Assembly: GCF_004798685.1 (NCBI RefSeq) | Contig: NZ_CP039291.1 | Coordinates: forward strand, 3,596,001 to 3,660,000 | DNA length: 64,000 nucleotides | Direction of reading: 5' to 3' | From: Cellulomonas shaoxiangyii | GTDB taxonomy: Bacteria; Actinomycetota; Actinomycetes; Actinomycetales; Cellulomonadaceae | Shown: piece after piece, positions 1 through 8,659 of the stretch | Layout of the letters: every line of letters begins with the position of its first letter | Position numbering within the stretch: the first letter of the stretch is position 1 | Translations under genes and position numbers: made by a program | The notes under the pieces: model-generated | The model's input: only the letters and a program-made list of their open reading frames with translations | Databases searched by the model: none | What the model was told of the DNA's origin: nothing

Positions 1-801
1 CGCGGCGCGAGCGTCGAGCTCGACCACGTCGCCTTCCGGTACCCCTCCGCCGGCGAGGTCTCGCTCGCGTCGCTCGAGTCGGTCGCGACCCTCAGCCACG
101 ACCCCGTCGCCGACACCCTCCACGACGTCACGTTCTCCGTGCCCGCGGGCGCGATGGTCGCCCTCGTCGGCCCCTCGGGCGCCGGCAAGACGACGATCTC
201 GCAGCTCGTCACGCGCATGTACGACCCCACGCGGGGCGCCGTCCGGATCGCCGGGCAGGACCTGCGCGACGTCACGGCCGAGTCGCTGCGTGCGACCGTC
301 GGCGTCGTCAGCCAGGAGGCGCACCTCTTCCACGACACGATCGCGGGCAACCTCCGCTTCGCCCGGCCCGACGCCACCGACGCGGACATCGAGCGGGCCC
401 TGCGCGCCGCGCACGTGTGGGACCTCGTCGCGTCGCTGCCGGACGGCATCGGGACCGTCGTCGGCGACCGCGGCTACCGCCTCTCGGGCGGCGAGCGCCA
501 GCGGCTCGCGATCGCGCGGCTGCTGCTCAAGGCGCCCGACGTCGTCGTGCTGGACGAGGCCACGGCCCACCTCGACTCGGAGTCCGAGGCGGCCGTGCAG
601 GCCGCCCTCGACGAGGCGCTCACCGGGCGGACCTCGCTGGTCATCGCGCACCGCCTCTCCACCGTCCGGCAGGCCGACCTCATCGTGGTCGTCGAGGCGG
701 GACGCGTCGTCGAGCAGGGCACGCACGCCGACCTGCTCGCCCGCGGCGGCCTGTACGCGGACCTGTACCGCACGCAGTTCGCGCAGGCCGCGGTCGCCTG
801 A
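1..801 (+). CDS. ABC exporter, C-terminal ATP-binding domain (5' truncated by window)
   Basis: This is the last 266 residues of an ABC transporter; the frame is open from base 1 and the rest lies before the window. It forms one complete nucleotide-binding domain with Walker A GPSGAGKTT, the Q-loop VSQEAHLF, signature LSGGERQRLAIARL, Walker B VVVLDEATAHLD and H-loop VIAHRLSTV. The text before Walker A (VELDHVAFRYPS) and the order of motifs are typical of exporters in which a membrane domain is fused ahead of the ATPase. That fusion is inferred, because the membrane part is not visible. The substrate cannot be predicted. A GTG at 139 is internal and is not the start. Confidence 0.9.
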   Translation, partial: RGASVELDHVAFRYPSAGEVSLASLESVATLSHDPVADTLHDVTFSVPAGAMVALVGPSGAGKTTISQLVTRMYDPTRGAVRIAGQDLRDVTAESLRATVGVVSQEAHLFHDTIAGNLRFARPDATDADIERALRAAHVWDLVASLPDGIGTVVGDRGYRLSGGERQRLAIARLLLKAPDVVVLDEATAHLDSESEAAVQAALDEALTGRTSLVIAHRLSTVRQADLIVVVEAGRVVEQGTHADLLARGGLYADLYRTQFAQAAVA

Positions 802-849
802 GCCGCCCGCCCCGCGCCGATCCCCGGAGGCGGGCGTACCGTCGATGAG

Positions 850-1881
850 ATGGGGGCTAACAGGGGCAGGACGGGCATCCGCGCATGCCTGGTGGCAGCG
901 GCGGCACTCGCGGTGGGGGCGTGCGGCACGGGGACGACGGAGCCGACGGCGACGTCGTCGTCGACGACGACGACGCCGACCGGGTCCGCGTCACCGAGCG
1001 CGACGAGCAGCGCGAGCGGCACCGCCACGGGCGACGCCGTGGCGAGCCCGTCGCTCGAGAGCCTGCAGGAGCAGGTGGTGGACCAGTTCGAGCCGATGGA
1101 GTACGACGACGCCGAGGCCGGCCTCACCATCCGGTACCACCTGTTCCTCCCGGAGGGCTACGACGGCGACGAGTCGTACCCGATGGTCGTGTTCATCTCC
1201 GACTCCAGCCGCGTCGGCGACGACGTCGGCGCGCCGCTCGCCGACTACGGCGCGCTGATCTGGGCGAGCGAGCAGCAGCAGGCGCGCCAGCCCACCCTCG
1301 TCCTCGTCCCGCAGTACCCCGAGGTGATCATCGACGACCTCGACGGACACACCGTCAGCGACTACGTCGACATGACGGCCGGCCTGATCCGGGCCGTGCA
1401 GGAGGACTACGAGGTCGACTCCGACCGCATCTACGGCACCGGCCAGTCCATGGGCGCGATGACGGTCATGTACCTCGCCGCCCAGCAGCCGGACCTGTTC
1501 GCCGCCGAGCTCCTCGTCTCCGGCCAGTGGGACACGGCCGACCTGCAGGGCCTGACGGAGGAGACGTTCGTGTACGTCGCCGCCGGCGGGGACGAGCGGG
1601 CCACGCGCGGGCAGGACGACGTCGAGGCGATGCTCGACGAGGCGAACGTGCCCTTCGGGACCGCGACGTGGGACGCCACGTGGTCGCCGACGCGCCTCGA
1701 GGAGGCCGCGGACGAGCTGCTCGCCGACGACGACCGGATCTACTTCGTCACCTTCGAGGCGGGCACGGTCCTGGAGGCCGGCGGGTCGGACGACGGGCGC
1801 ACCAGCGAGCACATGGCGTCGTTCCAGCCGGCCTACGAGATCGCGGCCCTGCGCGACTGGCTGGTCGAGCAGGAGGACTGA
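850..1881 (+). CDS. Lipoprotein alpha/beta hydrolase (COG4099-like esterase/peptidase)
   Basis: A 343-residue exported lipoprotein. Residues 1-25 are a signal peptide ending in the lipobox VGAC. About 35 low-complexity residues rich in T, S and P follow and probably span the cell wall. The rest is an alpha/beta hydrolase of the predicted-peptidase type: it has a YHLFLPEGYDG start, nucleophile elbow GTGQSMGAMT with the catalytic Ser, and a late His in SEHMASF that could complete the triad. Enzymes of this type are usually esterases or peptidases acting outside the membrane. The natural substrate is unknown. Its position between an exporter and a DUF2071 gene gives no hint. Confidence 0.8.
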   Translation: MGANRGRTGIRACLVAAAALAVGACGTGTTEPTATSSSTTTTPTGSASPSATSSASGTATGDAVASPSLESLQEQVVDQFEPMEYDDAEAGLTIRYHLFLPEGYDGDESYPMVVFISDSSRVGDDVGAPLADYGALIWASEQQQARQPTLVLVPQYPEVIIDDLDGHTVSDYVDMTAGLIRAVQEDYEVDSDRIYGTGQSMGAMTVMYLAAQQPDLFAAELLVSGQWDTADLQGLTEETFVYVAAGGDERATRGQDDVEAMLDEANVPFGTATWDATWSPTRLEEAADELLADDDRIYFVTFEAGTVLEAGGSDDGRTSEHMASFQPAYEIAALRDWLVEQED

Positions 1882-1907
1882 CGGACCGTCCCCCGCCGCC
1901 CCCACCG

Positions 1908-2615
1908 TCAGCGGGGCAGCAGGCGGGGCGCGCCGATGCGGACGTCCACGCCCGGGGACCACGTCACGTGCGGCGCCCCCGACGGCGCGGGCAGCCCGCA
2001 CCACGTCAGCAGGTCGGTGTCGAGCTCGGTCACGCCCGCCGCGTGCAGGGGCCACGCCGCGTGGTCGACCGGCACGCGCCACAGCCGCCCCGCGCGCTGC
2101 GTGTACGCGTTCCACCGGCCCGTCACGGAGTCGAGCCAGCGGTCGGGCGCCACGCGGCCGCCGGGCACCACGGTCGCCCGCAGCGCGCCGCCCGCGGCAC
2201 CGCGCGCCGCGTACGTCGTCAGGCCCGCCGCGTCGCGCACCGCCCCCTGCGCGCGCCGGTACGGCAGCCCGATGGAGCGCAGCCCCGCGACCACGGCCGC
2301 GCGCGAGCACAGCAGCGTGAGGAACCACAGCCCGTCGGTCCCGCTGGCGGGGTGGCGCACGTACGTGCGCACGTTCACCTCGACGACGCGTGACCACGGC
2401 GGCGGGGACGGCAGCCCGGGCGCCCGCAGGTCCCGCAGCAGGAACGGGGTCACCGCGACCCACGCCGCACCGTCGACGACGTCGGGCACGAGGCCGTCGG
2501 GCAGCAGCGGCGCGATGTCGTCGGGACGGCACGGCCAGTGCAGGAACGTCAGGGACTCCCAGCGCATGAGGCTCACGGGCACGCGCACCCGGGCGTCGGG
2601 CAGCCGTCCGCTCAC
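1908..2615 (-). CDS. DUF2071 (YqjF-like) protein
   Basis: A 235-residue protein that I recognise as DUF2071 from its opening (MRWESLTFLHWP), the segment LLPDGLVPDVVDGAAWVAV and the FNVRTYV-type segment VEVNVRTYVRHP. The family is widespread in actinobacteria and has no established function. There is no signal peptide or membrane segment. The GTG at 2615 is the first start. A GTG or ATG nearer the conserved MRWESL block is also possible, because no strong Shine-Dalgarno sequence supports 2615. The gene stands alone, about 180 bp downstream of the guanidinium exporter gene on the same strand. Confidence 0.75.
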   Translation of the reverse strand: MSGRLPDARVRVPVSLMRWESLTFLHWPCRPDDIAPLLPDGLVPDVVDGAAWVAVTPFLLRDLRAPGLPSPPPWSRVVEVNVRTYVRHPASGTDGLWFLTLLCSRAAVVAGLRSIGLPYRRAQGAVRDAAGLTTYAARGAAGGALRATVVPGGRVAPDRWLDSVTGRWNAYTQRAGRLWRVPVDHAAWPLHAAGVTELDTDLLTWCGLPAPSGAPHVTWSPGVDVRIGAPRLLPR

Positions 2616-2795
2616 CGTCGCGCCCCGATGCGCGCGGTGCGGTCCACGCCGTCCGCCGGCTCGCCGACCCCTACCCGTCCCACGTCACCGCCCGGTGCTG
2701 ACCCGGCTGGGCGGCCCTCCCGGGCCGCCCCCGCCTCACGACCATCCTGTCCCGGGTGGCGCCCGCGGTCGCGCCGAGGGCCGGTACGCGGCGCG
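2616..2795. other. Intergenic gap without recognised content
   Basis: I see no ORF, RNA gene or clear hairpin with a T-tract here. It separates two minus-strand genes. Confidence 0.4.
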
Positions 2796-3110
2796 TCAGT
2801 GCGTGAGCTTGAGCCCGACGACGCAGCCGACGATGCCGAGGATGAGCAGCACCTTCACCAGCGACGCCGGCTCGGCGCCGGTCGCCATCGCGTACAGCAC
2901 GGTCAGCGACGCGCCGATGCCCACCCACACGGCGTAGGCGGTCCCGGTCGGCAGCTCGCGCATCGCGTACGCGAGGCCGCCCATCGACGCCAGCAGGGCG
3001 ACGCCGAACACGACCGTCGGGCCGACCCTCGAGAAGCCGTCGGAGCGCCCGAGGGCGGTCGCCCACACGGCCTCGAGGACACCGGACAGGGCGAGCACGA
3101 GCCAGGACAT
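2796..3110 (-). CDS. gdx: SMR-family guanidinium exporter Gdx
   Basis: A 104-residue small multidrug resistance protein with four hydrophobic segments. The first helix carries the membrane-embedded Glu in SGVLEAVWATALG, which binds cation and proton in this family. The text (LEAVWATALGRSDGF, LPTGTAYAVWVGIGA, GIVGCVVGLKLTH) matches the SugE/Gdx branch rather than the EmrE-type drug pumps. Gdx proteins exchange guanidinium for protons across the inner membrane. A guanidine-III riboswitch directly upstream supports this call independently. The ATG is at 3110, with a GGGGG stretch about 5 bases upstream. One gene encodes a likely dual-topology homodimer; no second SMR gene is adjacent. Confidence 0.93.
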   Translation of the reverse strand: MSWLVLALSGVLEAVWATALGRSDGFSRVGPTVVFGVALLASMGGLAYAMRELPTGTAYAVWVGIGASLTVLYAMATGAEPASLVKVLLILGIVGCVVGLKLTH

Positions 3111-3124
3111 GCGGACCCCCGTGG

Positions 3125-3166
3125 CCGCCGTCTTGTCGCCCTCCGGGTACGGCGCCGCTCGTCCGG
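3125..3166 (-). ncRNA. Guanidine-III (ykkC-III) riboswitch
   Basis: Read on the minus strand, the leader contains CCGGACGAG, then GCGCCGTACCCGG, then ACAAGACGGCG in that order. These are the invariant blocks of the ykkC-III class as I recall them from the Thermobifida fusca structure. CCGG pairs with the later CCGG, and GCGCCGT pairs with ACGGCG to form the class's compact pseudoknot. The aptamer ends 14 bases before the exporter ATG and abuts its ribosome-binding region, so ligand binding would be expected to free translation. Confidence 0.9.
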
Positions 3167-3255
3167 GGGGCCGCTCACGACGCGGCGCACGTCACGACAC
3201 GGTGCGCACGGGCGCGGCCCCGCGGCCATCGTGGCACACGGGGCGCGCCCGCCCG

Positions 3256-3768
3256 TCAGCAGCCGCCCGGCTGCTGCTCGCCCAGCTGCTGCTCGCCCGG
3301 CTGGACGTCGCCCGGCTGCTCGTAGCCCCGGATGGCGTCGACCTTGGCGGCCGACGACGACGCGGTGTCGAACTCGTGGTCCAGCCACTCGCGCACGAGC
3401 ACCTTCGCGAGCTCGAGGCCGATCACGCGCTGCCCCAGGCACAGGACCTGCGCGTCGTTCGACAGCACCGAGCGCTGCACCGAGAACGTGTCGTGCGCGG
3501 TCACGGCGCGCACGCCGGGCACCTTGTTCGCCGCGATCGCCATCCCGAGCCCCGTGCCGCACACCAGGAGGGCGCGGTCCGCCTGCCCGCCCGCGACGCG
3601 ACGGGCCGCCGCGACCGCGACGTGCGGGTACGCGGTGTCCTCCCCGGCGTGCACGCCCACGTCCTCCACCAGCTCGACCCGCGGGTCGGCCCGCAGCAGG
3701 TCCGCCAGGGCGTCCTTGTACGCCAGCCCCGCGTCGTCGGCTCCGACGACGATCCTCGCCACGCTCAT
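3256..3768 (-). CDS. RpiB/LacAB-family sugar-phosphate isomerase
   Basis: A 170-residue aldose-ketose isomerase of the RpiB family. It shows VGADDAG near the N-terminus (GxDHxG in classic RpiB), the active-site Cys in [22 protein letters not shown], and [19 protein letters not shown]. In characterised mycobacterial tetrose pathways, homologues interconvert erythrulose-4-phosphate and erythrose-4-phosphate. Beside a DhaK-type kinase, that role is more likely here than ribose-5-phosphate isomerase (inference). The ATG at 3768 overlaps the kinase stop as ATGA, so it is the last gene of the operon. The last 20 or so residues are an odd Q/G/P-rich tail with repeated PGEQQ-like units ending in Cys. 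Confidence 0.85.
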   Translation of the reverse strand: MSVARIVVGADDAGLAYKDALADLLRADPRVELVEDVGVHAGEDTAYPHVAVAAARRVAGGQADRALLVCGTGLGMAIAANKVPGVRAVTAHDTFSVQRSVLSNDAQVLCLGQRVIGLELAKVLVREWLDHEFDTASSSAAKVDAIRGYEQPGDVQPGEQQLGEQQPGGC

Positions 3769-5579
3769 CTCGTCCCCTCCTCGTCCGGTCCGTCCGCGGC
3801 GCGCGCCGCGGACCACACCGCTGTGAGCACCGCCGCGAACGACACGGCGCCGGGGTCGGGCGTCCCCACGCTCCGCTCGGCCAGCGGCCGAGCGCGCCCG
3901 AGCCGCGGCCGCAGGCCGGCCGTGGCGCTCGCCGCGGCGTCGGCCGCCGCGAGCGCGTCCCGCCACGCCACGTCCAGGGGCACGCCCGCGGCGGCGGCCC
4001 GCTCGAGCTCGCCCGCGAACGGCTCGGCGGCGTCGAGCATCGTCTTGTCGCCGGGCCGCGCACCGCCGAGCGCCGCGACGGCGTCGACCCCCGCGCGCAC
4101 CGCCCGGGCGGCGCGGGTCAGCGGGTCGGCCGCGGGCCGCGCCCCGAGCGCGTCGGCGGCCGCGGAGACGCCCGCGCCCCACAGCACGCCCGACGTGCCG
4201 CCCGCGCGGTCCGCCCAGGCCTGGCCCGCGTCGCGCAGGCACGCGGCGGCGCCGTGTCCCGCGTCGGCGGAGGCGGTGGCGGCGTCGGACGCGGCACCCG
4301 CGCCCCGCACCATGCCGCGCCCGTGGTCGCCGTCGCCCGCGACCGCGTCGAGCCGGCCCAGCTCGCCCTCGAGCTCCCCGAGCACCGCGACGACGCGCTG
4401 CAGCGCCGCGACCAGCACGATCGCCTCGGCGGCGTCGGCCGGGTCCACCACGCGCGGCTGCGCGTCGGCGGGGTCTGCGTCGGCGGGGTCTGCGTCGGCG
4501 GACGCTGCGTCGGCGGGCGGTCCGGTCACCGCCGACGACGCGGCCCCGGCGCCGCCGGCCCCCTCCGACCCGTCGGCCACCGGGACGTCACCGCGCCGGT
4601 AGGCGGGCGTGTGCGCCGGCGCGCACCACAGGCGCTCCAGCTCGTCGTCGAGCCACACGAGGGTCAGCGAGCACCCGGACATGTCGAGGCTCGTGACGAG
4701 CTCCCCGGCCTCGGGCGCCACGACCTGCAGGCCGGCCGCGTCGAGGCGTGCGCGCACGGCCCGCCACAGCACGAACAGCTCCTCGTACTTGGTCCGCCCC
4801 AGCCCGTTGAGCACCGCCGCGACCCGGGTCGCCGCACCGGCGGGCCGCTCCGCCAGCAGCCGGTCGACGAGCAGGGTCGCGAGCTCCGTCGCGCTGCACG
4901 CCGGCACCTCGCCGATGCCGGGCTCGCCGTGGATGCCCACGCCGATGCCGAACATGCCCTCGGGGACGGTGAACAGCGGCGCGTCCGCGCCGGGCAGGGT
5001 GCAGCCGTCGAACGCGACGCCGAGCGTGCGCGTGCGGTCGTTGGCGTGCGTCGCGGCCGCGACGACCTCCTCGAGCGACGCACCCGCGGCCGCGGCCGCA
5101 CCGGCGGCCTTGAACACGACGAGGTCACCCGCGATCCCGCGGCGGCGGTCCGCCTCGTCCGCCGGGGCGGACGCGATGTCGTCGGTCACGACGAGGAACT
5201 CCGCGGGCACGCCGCGGCGGCGCAGCTCGTCGCGCGCGAGCGTGAAGTTCATGACGTCACCGGCGTAGTTGCCGGTGAGCAGCAGGACGCCGGCGTCGCC
5301 CGCCGCGGCCGCGCCCACCGACACCGCGTCGGCGGTGGACGGCGACGTGAACACGTTGCCCACCACGGCGCCGTGCGCGAGCCCGGGCCCGACGAGGCCG
5401 CAGAACGCCGGGTAGTGCCCGGAGCCTCCCCCGACGACCACGGCGACCTGCGAGCGCGCCGCGGGGACGGCCCGCACCACGCCGCCCGGCACGCGCCGCA
5501 CCTGGTCGGCGTACAGGTCGACGAAGCCGTCGAGCACGTCGTCGGCGAAGCGGGCCGGGTCGTCGGCCAGCGGGCTCAC
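3765..5579 (-). CDS. DhaK-DhaL fused dihydroxyacetone/tetrulose kinase
   Basis: A 604-residue ATP-dependent kinase with both halves of the dihydroxyacetone kinase family. The DhaK part (about 1-330) has [18 protein letters not shown] and GIHGEPG; the last contains the His that binds the keto substrate in this family. The DhaL part (about 385-604) has GDGDHG for Mg-ATP, GGTSG and GDKTMLDA. Between them is a linker with [13 protein letters not shown] repeats. Fused DhaKL enzymes phosphorylate dihydroxyacetone or erythruloses; the operon partners favour a C4 ketose here (inference). The GTG at 5579 overlaps the previous stop as GTGA; an adjacent GTG at 5582 is the alternative. Confidence 0.88.
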   Translation of the reverse strand: MSPLADDPARFADDVLDGFVDLYADQVRRVPGGVVRAVPAARSQVAVVVGGGSGHYPAFCGLVGPGLAHGAVVGNVFTSPSTADAVSVGAAAAGDAGVLLLTGNYAGDVMNFTLARDELRRRGVPAEFLVVTDDIASAPADEADRRRGIAGDLVVFKAAGAAAAAGASLEEVVAAATHANDRTRTLGVAFDGCTLPGADAPLFTVPEGMFGIGVGIHGEPGIGEVPACSATELATLLVDRLLAERPAGAATRVAAVLNGLGRTKYEELFVLWRAVRARLDAAGLQVVAPEAGELVTSLDMSGCSLTLVWLDDELERLWCAPAHTPAYRRGDVPVADGSEGAGGAGAASSAVTGPPADAASADADPADADPADAQPRVVDPADAAEAIVLVAALQRVVAVLGELEGELGRLDAVAGDGDHGRGMVRGAGAASDAATASADAGHGAAACLRDAGQAWADRAGGTSGVLWGAGVSAAADALGARPAADPLTRAARAVRAGVDAVAALGGARPGDKTMLDAAEPFAGELERAAAAGVPLDVAWRDALAAADAAASATAGLRPRLGRARPLAERSVGTPDPGAVSFAAVLTAVWSAARAADGPDEEGTR

Positions 5580-6469
5580 CACGCGGGCCCCCGCGCCGCG
5601 AGGAGCGTCGCGACGACGGAGTCGTCGGCCGCCTCGAGGCCCGCGGCGGCCCCGGTGCGGTAGAGCTGCTCGGCGGCCGCCGCGACGGGCGTGGCGACCT
5701 TGAGGCGCCGCGTCACGTCCCCGACGATCCCCATGTCCTTGCCGATGACGTCCAGCCGCGAGCGCAGCGGGGGCTCCTCGCCGCGCAGCTGCGCGGCGAT
5801 CCGCGGCCCGCGGTCGCCGAGCATGAACGAGGCGGCCGCGCCCTGCGACAGGACCTCGATGCAGGCGTCGAGGTCGAGGCCGAGGCGGTGCGCGAGGGCG
5901 AGCGCCTCGGCGGCGGCGGCGGTGTGGATGCCGCACAGCAGCTGGTTGACGGTCTTGAGCTGCTGCCCGGCGCCGATGCCGCCCACGACGGTGAGCGACG
6001 ACGCGAGGGCGTCGAGCACCGGGCGGGCGAGGGCGAGCGCCTCGTCGTCGGCGCCGACCATGATGAGCAGGTCCCCCGCCCCGGCCCGCACGGGCCCGCC
6101 GGACACGGGTGCGTCGACGGTGTGGATGCCGCGTGCGGCGAGCGCGCCGGCGACCGAGCGGACCGCCTCCTCGCCGACGGTGGAGGTCACGACGACCACG
6201 GCGCCGGCCGGCAGCGTGGCCGCGAGCCCGTCGGGGCCCAGGACGAGCGCGTCGAGCTGCGCGCCGTCCCGCACGCCCACGACCGCGACGTCGGTGCCGG
6301 CACACGCCTGCGCGACCGTCGCGGCGCCGGTGGCGCCCGCGGCGACCGCGAGGCCGACGCGCTCGGGCGCGACGTCGAAGCCGACGACGTCGTCGAACGC
6401 GCGCGCGAGCGTCGTCGCCATGGGCAGGCCCATCGCGCCGAGGCCCAGCACGGCGACGCGCGGGCTCAT
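5576..6469 (-). CDS. LtnD-like NAD-dependent 3-hydroxyacid dehydrogenase (HIBADH family)
   Basis: A 297-residue beta-hydroxyacid dehydrogenase. The N-terminal Rossmann motif is GLGAMGLPMA, the substrate loop is DAPVSGG, and the catalytic Lys sits in GAGQQLKTVNQLL. The stretch NQLLCGIHTAAAAEALALA resembles L-threonate dehydrogenases (LtnD) more than 3-hydroxyisobutyrate dehydrogenase. The reaction is probably NAD-dependent oxidation of a sugar acid such as a tetronate or a branched aldonate. The ATG at 6469 overlaps the upstream stop as ATGA. It lies in the same operon as a DhaKL kinase and an RpiB-like isomerase, which is not the standard tetronate set because a DUF1537 kinase is absent. Confidence 0.82.
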   Translation of the reverse strand: MSPRVAVLGLGAMGLPMATTLARAFDDVVGFDVAPERVGLAVAAGATGAATVAQACAGTDVAVVGVRDGAQLDALVLGPDGLAATLPAGAVVVVTSTVGEEAVRSVAGALAARGIHTVDAPVSGGPVRAGAGDLLIMVGADDEALALARPVLDALASSLTVVGGIGAGQQLKTVNQLLCGIHTAAAAEALALAHRLGLDLDACIEVLSQGAAASFMLGDRGPRIAAQLRGEEPPLRSRLDVIGKDMGIVGDVTRRLKVATPVAAAAEQLYRTGAAAGLEAADDSVVATLLAARGPAW

Positions 6470-7419
6470 CGGGCGGCCCCGACCGCGCGCAGGACCGTCG
6501 CCCGCGCCTCGCCCGTGGCGACCGCGAGCATCCGGCGCAGGTAGCGCGCGTTGCGCGCGGCGACCGACAGGCCGTCGCCGCCGTAGTGCTCGACGCAGAA
6601 CGGGCCGGTGTAGCCGACCTCGACGGCCGTGCGCAGCGCCTGGCGGTAGCTGACCGAGCCCATCTCCATCGGGGCCGGGAGCGCGACGACCGTGCCGCTC
6701 GCGCGGTCCTCGTCGCGGAAGTAGCTCTTCACGTGCCAGTAGTTCGAGACGGGCAGGCACGCGGCGACGGCCGCCTGGAAGTCCTCGACCGGGCGGTGCA
6801 GGCGGATCAGGTTGCCCAGGTCGGGGTTGAGGCCGACCGCGTCGTCGCCGATGTCGTGCACGAGCCGGACCGCGGACTCCGCGGTGCCCAGGAGCGTGTC
6901 CTCGTACATCTCGAGCGACAGGACGAGGCCGACCTCGCGGGCGTGCCGCCCGAGCTCGCGCAGGCGCGTGACGGCGAGCTCCCAGGTGTCCGCGTCGGTC
7001 GAGTCGACCGGGCCCTGCTCGGTCCAGAACCAGAACGCGCCGCGCTGCGCGGGCAGCAGCGGCCGGTGCAGGCCCACGCTGACGACGCGGCAGCCGAGCT
7101 CGGCCGCGGCGTCGAGGGTGCGGTGCGAGTACGCGAGGTTCTCGTCGCCGGTCTCCGGGTCGATGACCGAGCGACGGATCGCGGAGAGCGCGACGGGGTC
7201 GAGCCCGACCGCGGTCAGCGCCTCCCCCAGGTCCGTGAGCCGCGACGGCGACAGGTCGCCGGGCCGTACCCAGGAGTCCGTGACGTCCACCTCGGTGAAC
7301 CCCTCGTACGCGACCTCCGCGAGGTGGTCGACCCAGGTGTCCACCGGCGCGTCCTGGGACGCGGGGAAGGGGAGCATGGCGGCCGCGATGGGCCACTCCT
7401 CGCTCGGGGGACGTCTCAT
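6466..7419 (-). CDS. TIM-barrel sugar-phosphate isomerase/epimerase family protein
   Basis: A 317-residue protein of the AP_endonuc_2 (xylose isomerase-like TIM barrel) superfamily. Metal-ligand type motifs are visible: LSLEMYED (Glu), GLNPDLGNL (Asp), YWHVKSYF (His) and FCVEHYGGDG (Glu). These are the usual four strand ends of the family. Members act as isomerases, epimerases, dehydratases or decarboxylases, so the exact reaction cannot be read off. It is the first gene of the catabolic operon. The ATG at 7419 has a GGAGG seven bases upstream (7427-7431 on the plus strand), which settles the start. Confidence 0.78.
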   Translation of the reverse strand: MRRPPSEEWPIAAAMLPFPASQDAPVDTWVDHLAEVAYEGFTEVDVTDSWVRPGDLSPSRLTDLGEALTAVGLDPVALSAIRRSVIDPETGDENLAYSHRTLDAAAELGCRVVSVGLHRPLLPAQRGAFWFWTEQGPVDSTDADTWELAVTRLRELGRHAREVGLVLSLEMYEDTLLGTAESAVRLVHDIGDDAVGLNPDLGNLIRLHRPVEDFQAAVAACLPVSNYWHVKSYFRDEDRASGTVVALPAPMEMGSVSYRQALRTAVEVGYTGPFCVEHYGGDGLSVAARNARYLRRMLAVATGEARATVLRAVGAAR

Positions 7420-7439
7420 CGTCGAGCCTCCGTCATCAT

Positions 7440-7451
7440 CGAAAAGTTTCG
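7440..7451. promoter_or_regulatory. Palindrome CGAAAAGTTTCG, likely LacI-type operator
   Basis: CGAAA and TTTCG arms flank a two-base centre, 21 bases before the start of the TIM-barrel gene and between the divergent operon and the LacI gene. Imperfect relatives (GAAGTTTTCG near 7552-7561 and AGTTTCGG near 7478-7485) lie in the same 184-bp region. The neighbouring LacI protein is the obvious candidate binder (inference). Confidence 0.5.
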
Positions 7452-7603
7452 GGCACCTTCACCCTCCCTGGGACGGTAGTTTCGGCGCACCGGGCTGTCA
7501 ACGCCGGTCCACGGGCAGGTCACGGCGCCCCGCCACCTGGCCGAACCACTTGAAGTTTTCGGTCGCGCCCCGTTACGGTCGCGGCGACGAAGGGGGCACC
7601 GAC

Positions 7604-8659
7604 ATGCCTGCAACCGAGCGGCGGCCCACGCTGACGGCCGTGGCCGAGCGCGCCGGGGTGTCCGTGGCGACCGCGTCCAAGGTGCTCAACCGGCACGCCG
7701 ACGTGGCCCCCGGCACCCGGGTGCGCGTCGAGGCGGCCGTCGCCGAGCTCGGCTACCGCACGCCCGGCACGCGGCGCGTGGAGGTGCGCCGCACGGTCGA
7801 GCTGCTGGTCGACAAGCTCGACAGCCCGTACGCGATGGAGGTGCTGCGGGGCGTCACGCTCGCGGCGGAGGACGTCGACGTCGACGTGACCGTCTCGCGG
7901 CTGCGCCGCGGCGGCGGGGACCGGCCCGAGCCGCCGTCGACGTGGACCCGCCGCCTGGTCGCGGCCCGTCGCACGGGCGCGGTCGTCGTCACCGCGCAGG
8001 TCACCGCGACGACCTACGAGAGCATCGCCCGGGCCCGCCTGCCCGTCGTCGTCGTCGACCCGCTGCACCTGACGACGCCCGCGCTCGTCTCGGTCGGCTC
8101 GACGAACTGGACCGGGGGGCGCAGCGCCACCGAGCACCTCCTCGCCCTCGGGCACACGCGGATCGCGGTCATCGGCGGTCCGGAGGCGTCCATGAGCGCC
8201 GTGGCGCGCGTGGACGGCTTCCGCTCCGCGTGCCAGCGTGCCGGCGTCCCCGTCGACCCGGCCCTCGTGCGCCACGTCGCCTTCGACCACGACGCCGCCC
8301 GCGCCGCGGCCGAGGCCCTGCTCCGGCTCGACGACCCGCCCACCGCCGTGCTCGCCAGCAACGACGTGCAGGCCCTCGGCGTCCTCGAGGCGGCCCGCCG
8401 GCTCGGCCTCGCCGTCCCGCGGGACCTGTCGGTCGTCGGCTACGACGACACGTACGTCGCCGCGTGGACGAACCCGCCGCTGACGAGCGTGCACCAGCCC
8501 TTGCAGGACATCGGACGGGTCGCGCTGCGGACCGTCCTCGCACTCGCCGAGGGCCGCGCGCCCGACGCCCACCACATCGAGCTCGCGACGTCGCTCGTCG
8601 TGCGCGACTCGACCGCCCCGCCGCCGCCCCGGCCGGCACGCCCGGAAGGACACCGGTGA
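7604..8659 (+). CDS. LacI-family transcriptional regulator
   Basis: A 351-residue LacI/GalR regulator. The N-terminal helix-turn-helix reads LTAVAERAGVSVATASKVLNR. The ligand domain follows, with GLAVPRDLSVVGYDD and the C-terminal NPPLTSVHQPLQDIGRVA typical of the family. The usual IPREVS-type hinge region is only weakly conserved. The ATG at 7604 has an AGGGGG stretch just upstream. It is divergent from the C4 catabolic operon and overlaps the following GH3 gene as GTGA. It therefore probably controls both, with an oligosaccharide or the pathway sugar as inducer (inference). Confidence 0.9.
   Translation: MPATERRPTLTAVAERAGVSVATASKVLNRHADVAPGTRVRVEAAVAELGYRTPGTRRVEVRRTVELLVDKLDSPYAMEVLRGVTLAAEDVDVDVTVSRLRRGGGDRPEPPSTWTRRLVAARRTGAVVVTAQVTATTYESIARARLPVVVVDPLHLTTPALVSVGSTNWTGGRSATEHLLALGHTRIAVIGGPEASMSAVARVDGFRSACQRAGVPVDPALVRHVAFDHDAARAAAEALLRLDDPPTAVLASNDVQALGVLEAARRLGLAVPRDLSVVGYDDTYVAAWTNPPLTSVHQPLQDIGRVALRTVLALAEGRAPDAHHIELATSLVVRDSTAPPPPRPARPEGHR

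Noticed and set aside
885..2393. Very long open frames antisense or out of frame to real genes (for example 885-2393, 2538-5663, 11299-16071, 35091-38816 and 45897-50336)
   Set aside because: In DNA of this GC content stops are rare, so shadow frames stay open. Their translations are Arg/Pro/Ala or Arg/Gly/Val-rich without domain motifs, while the opposite or alternative frame carries clear protein families.
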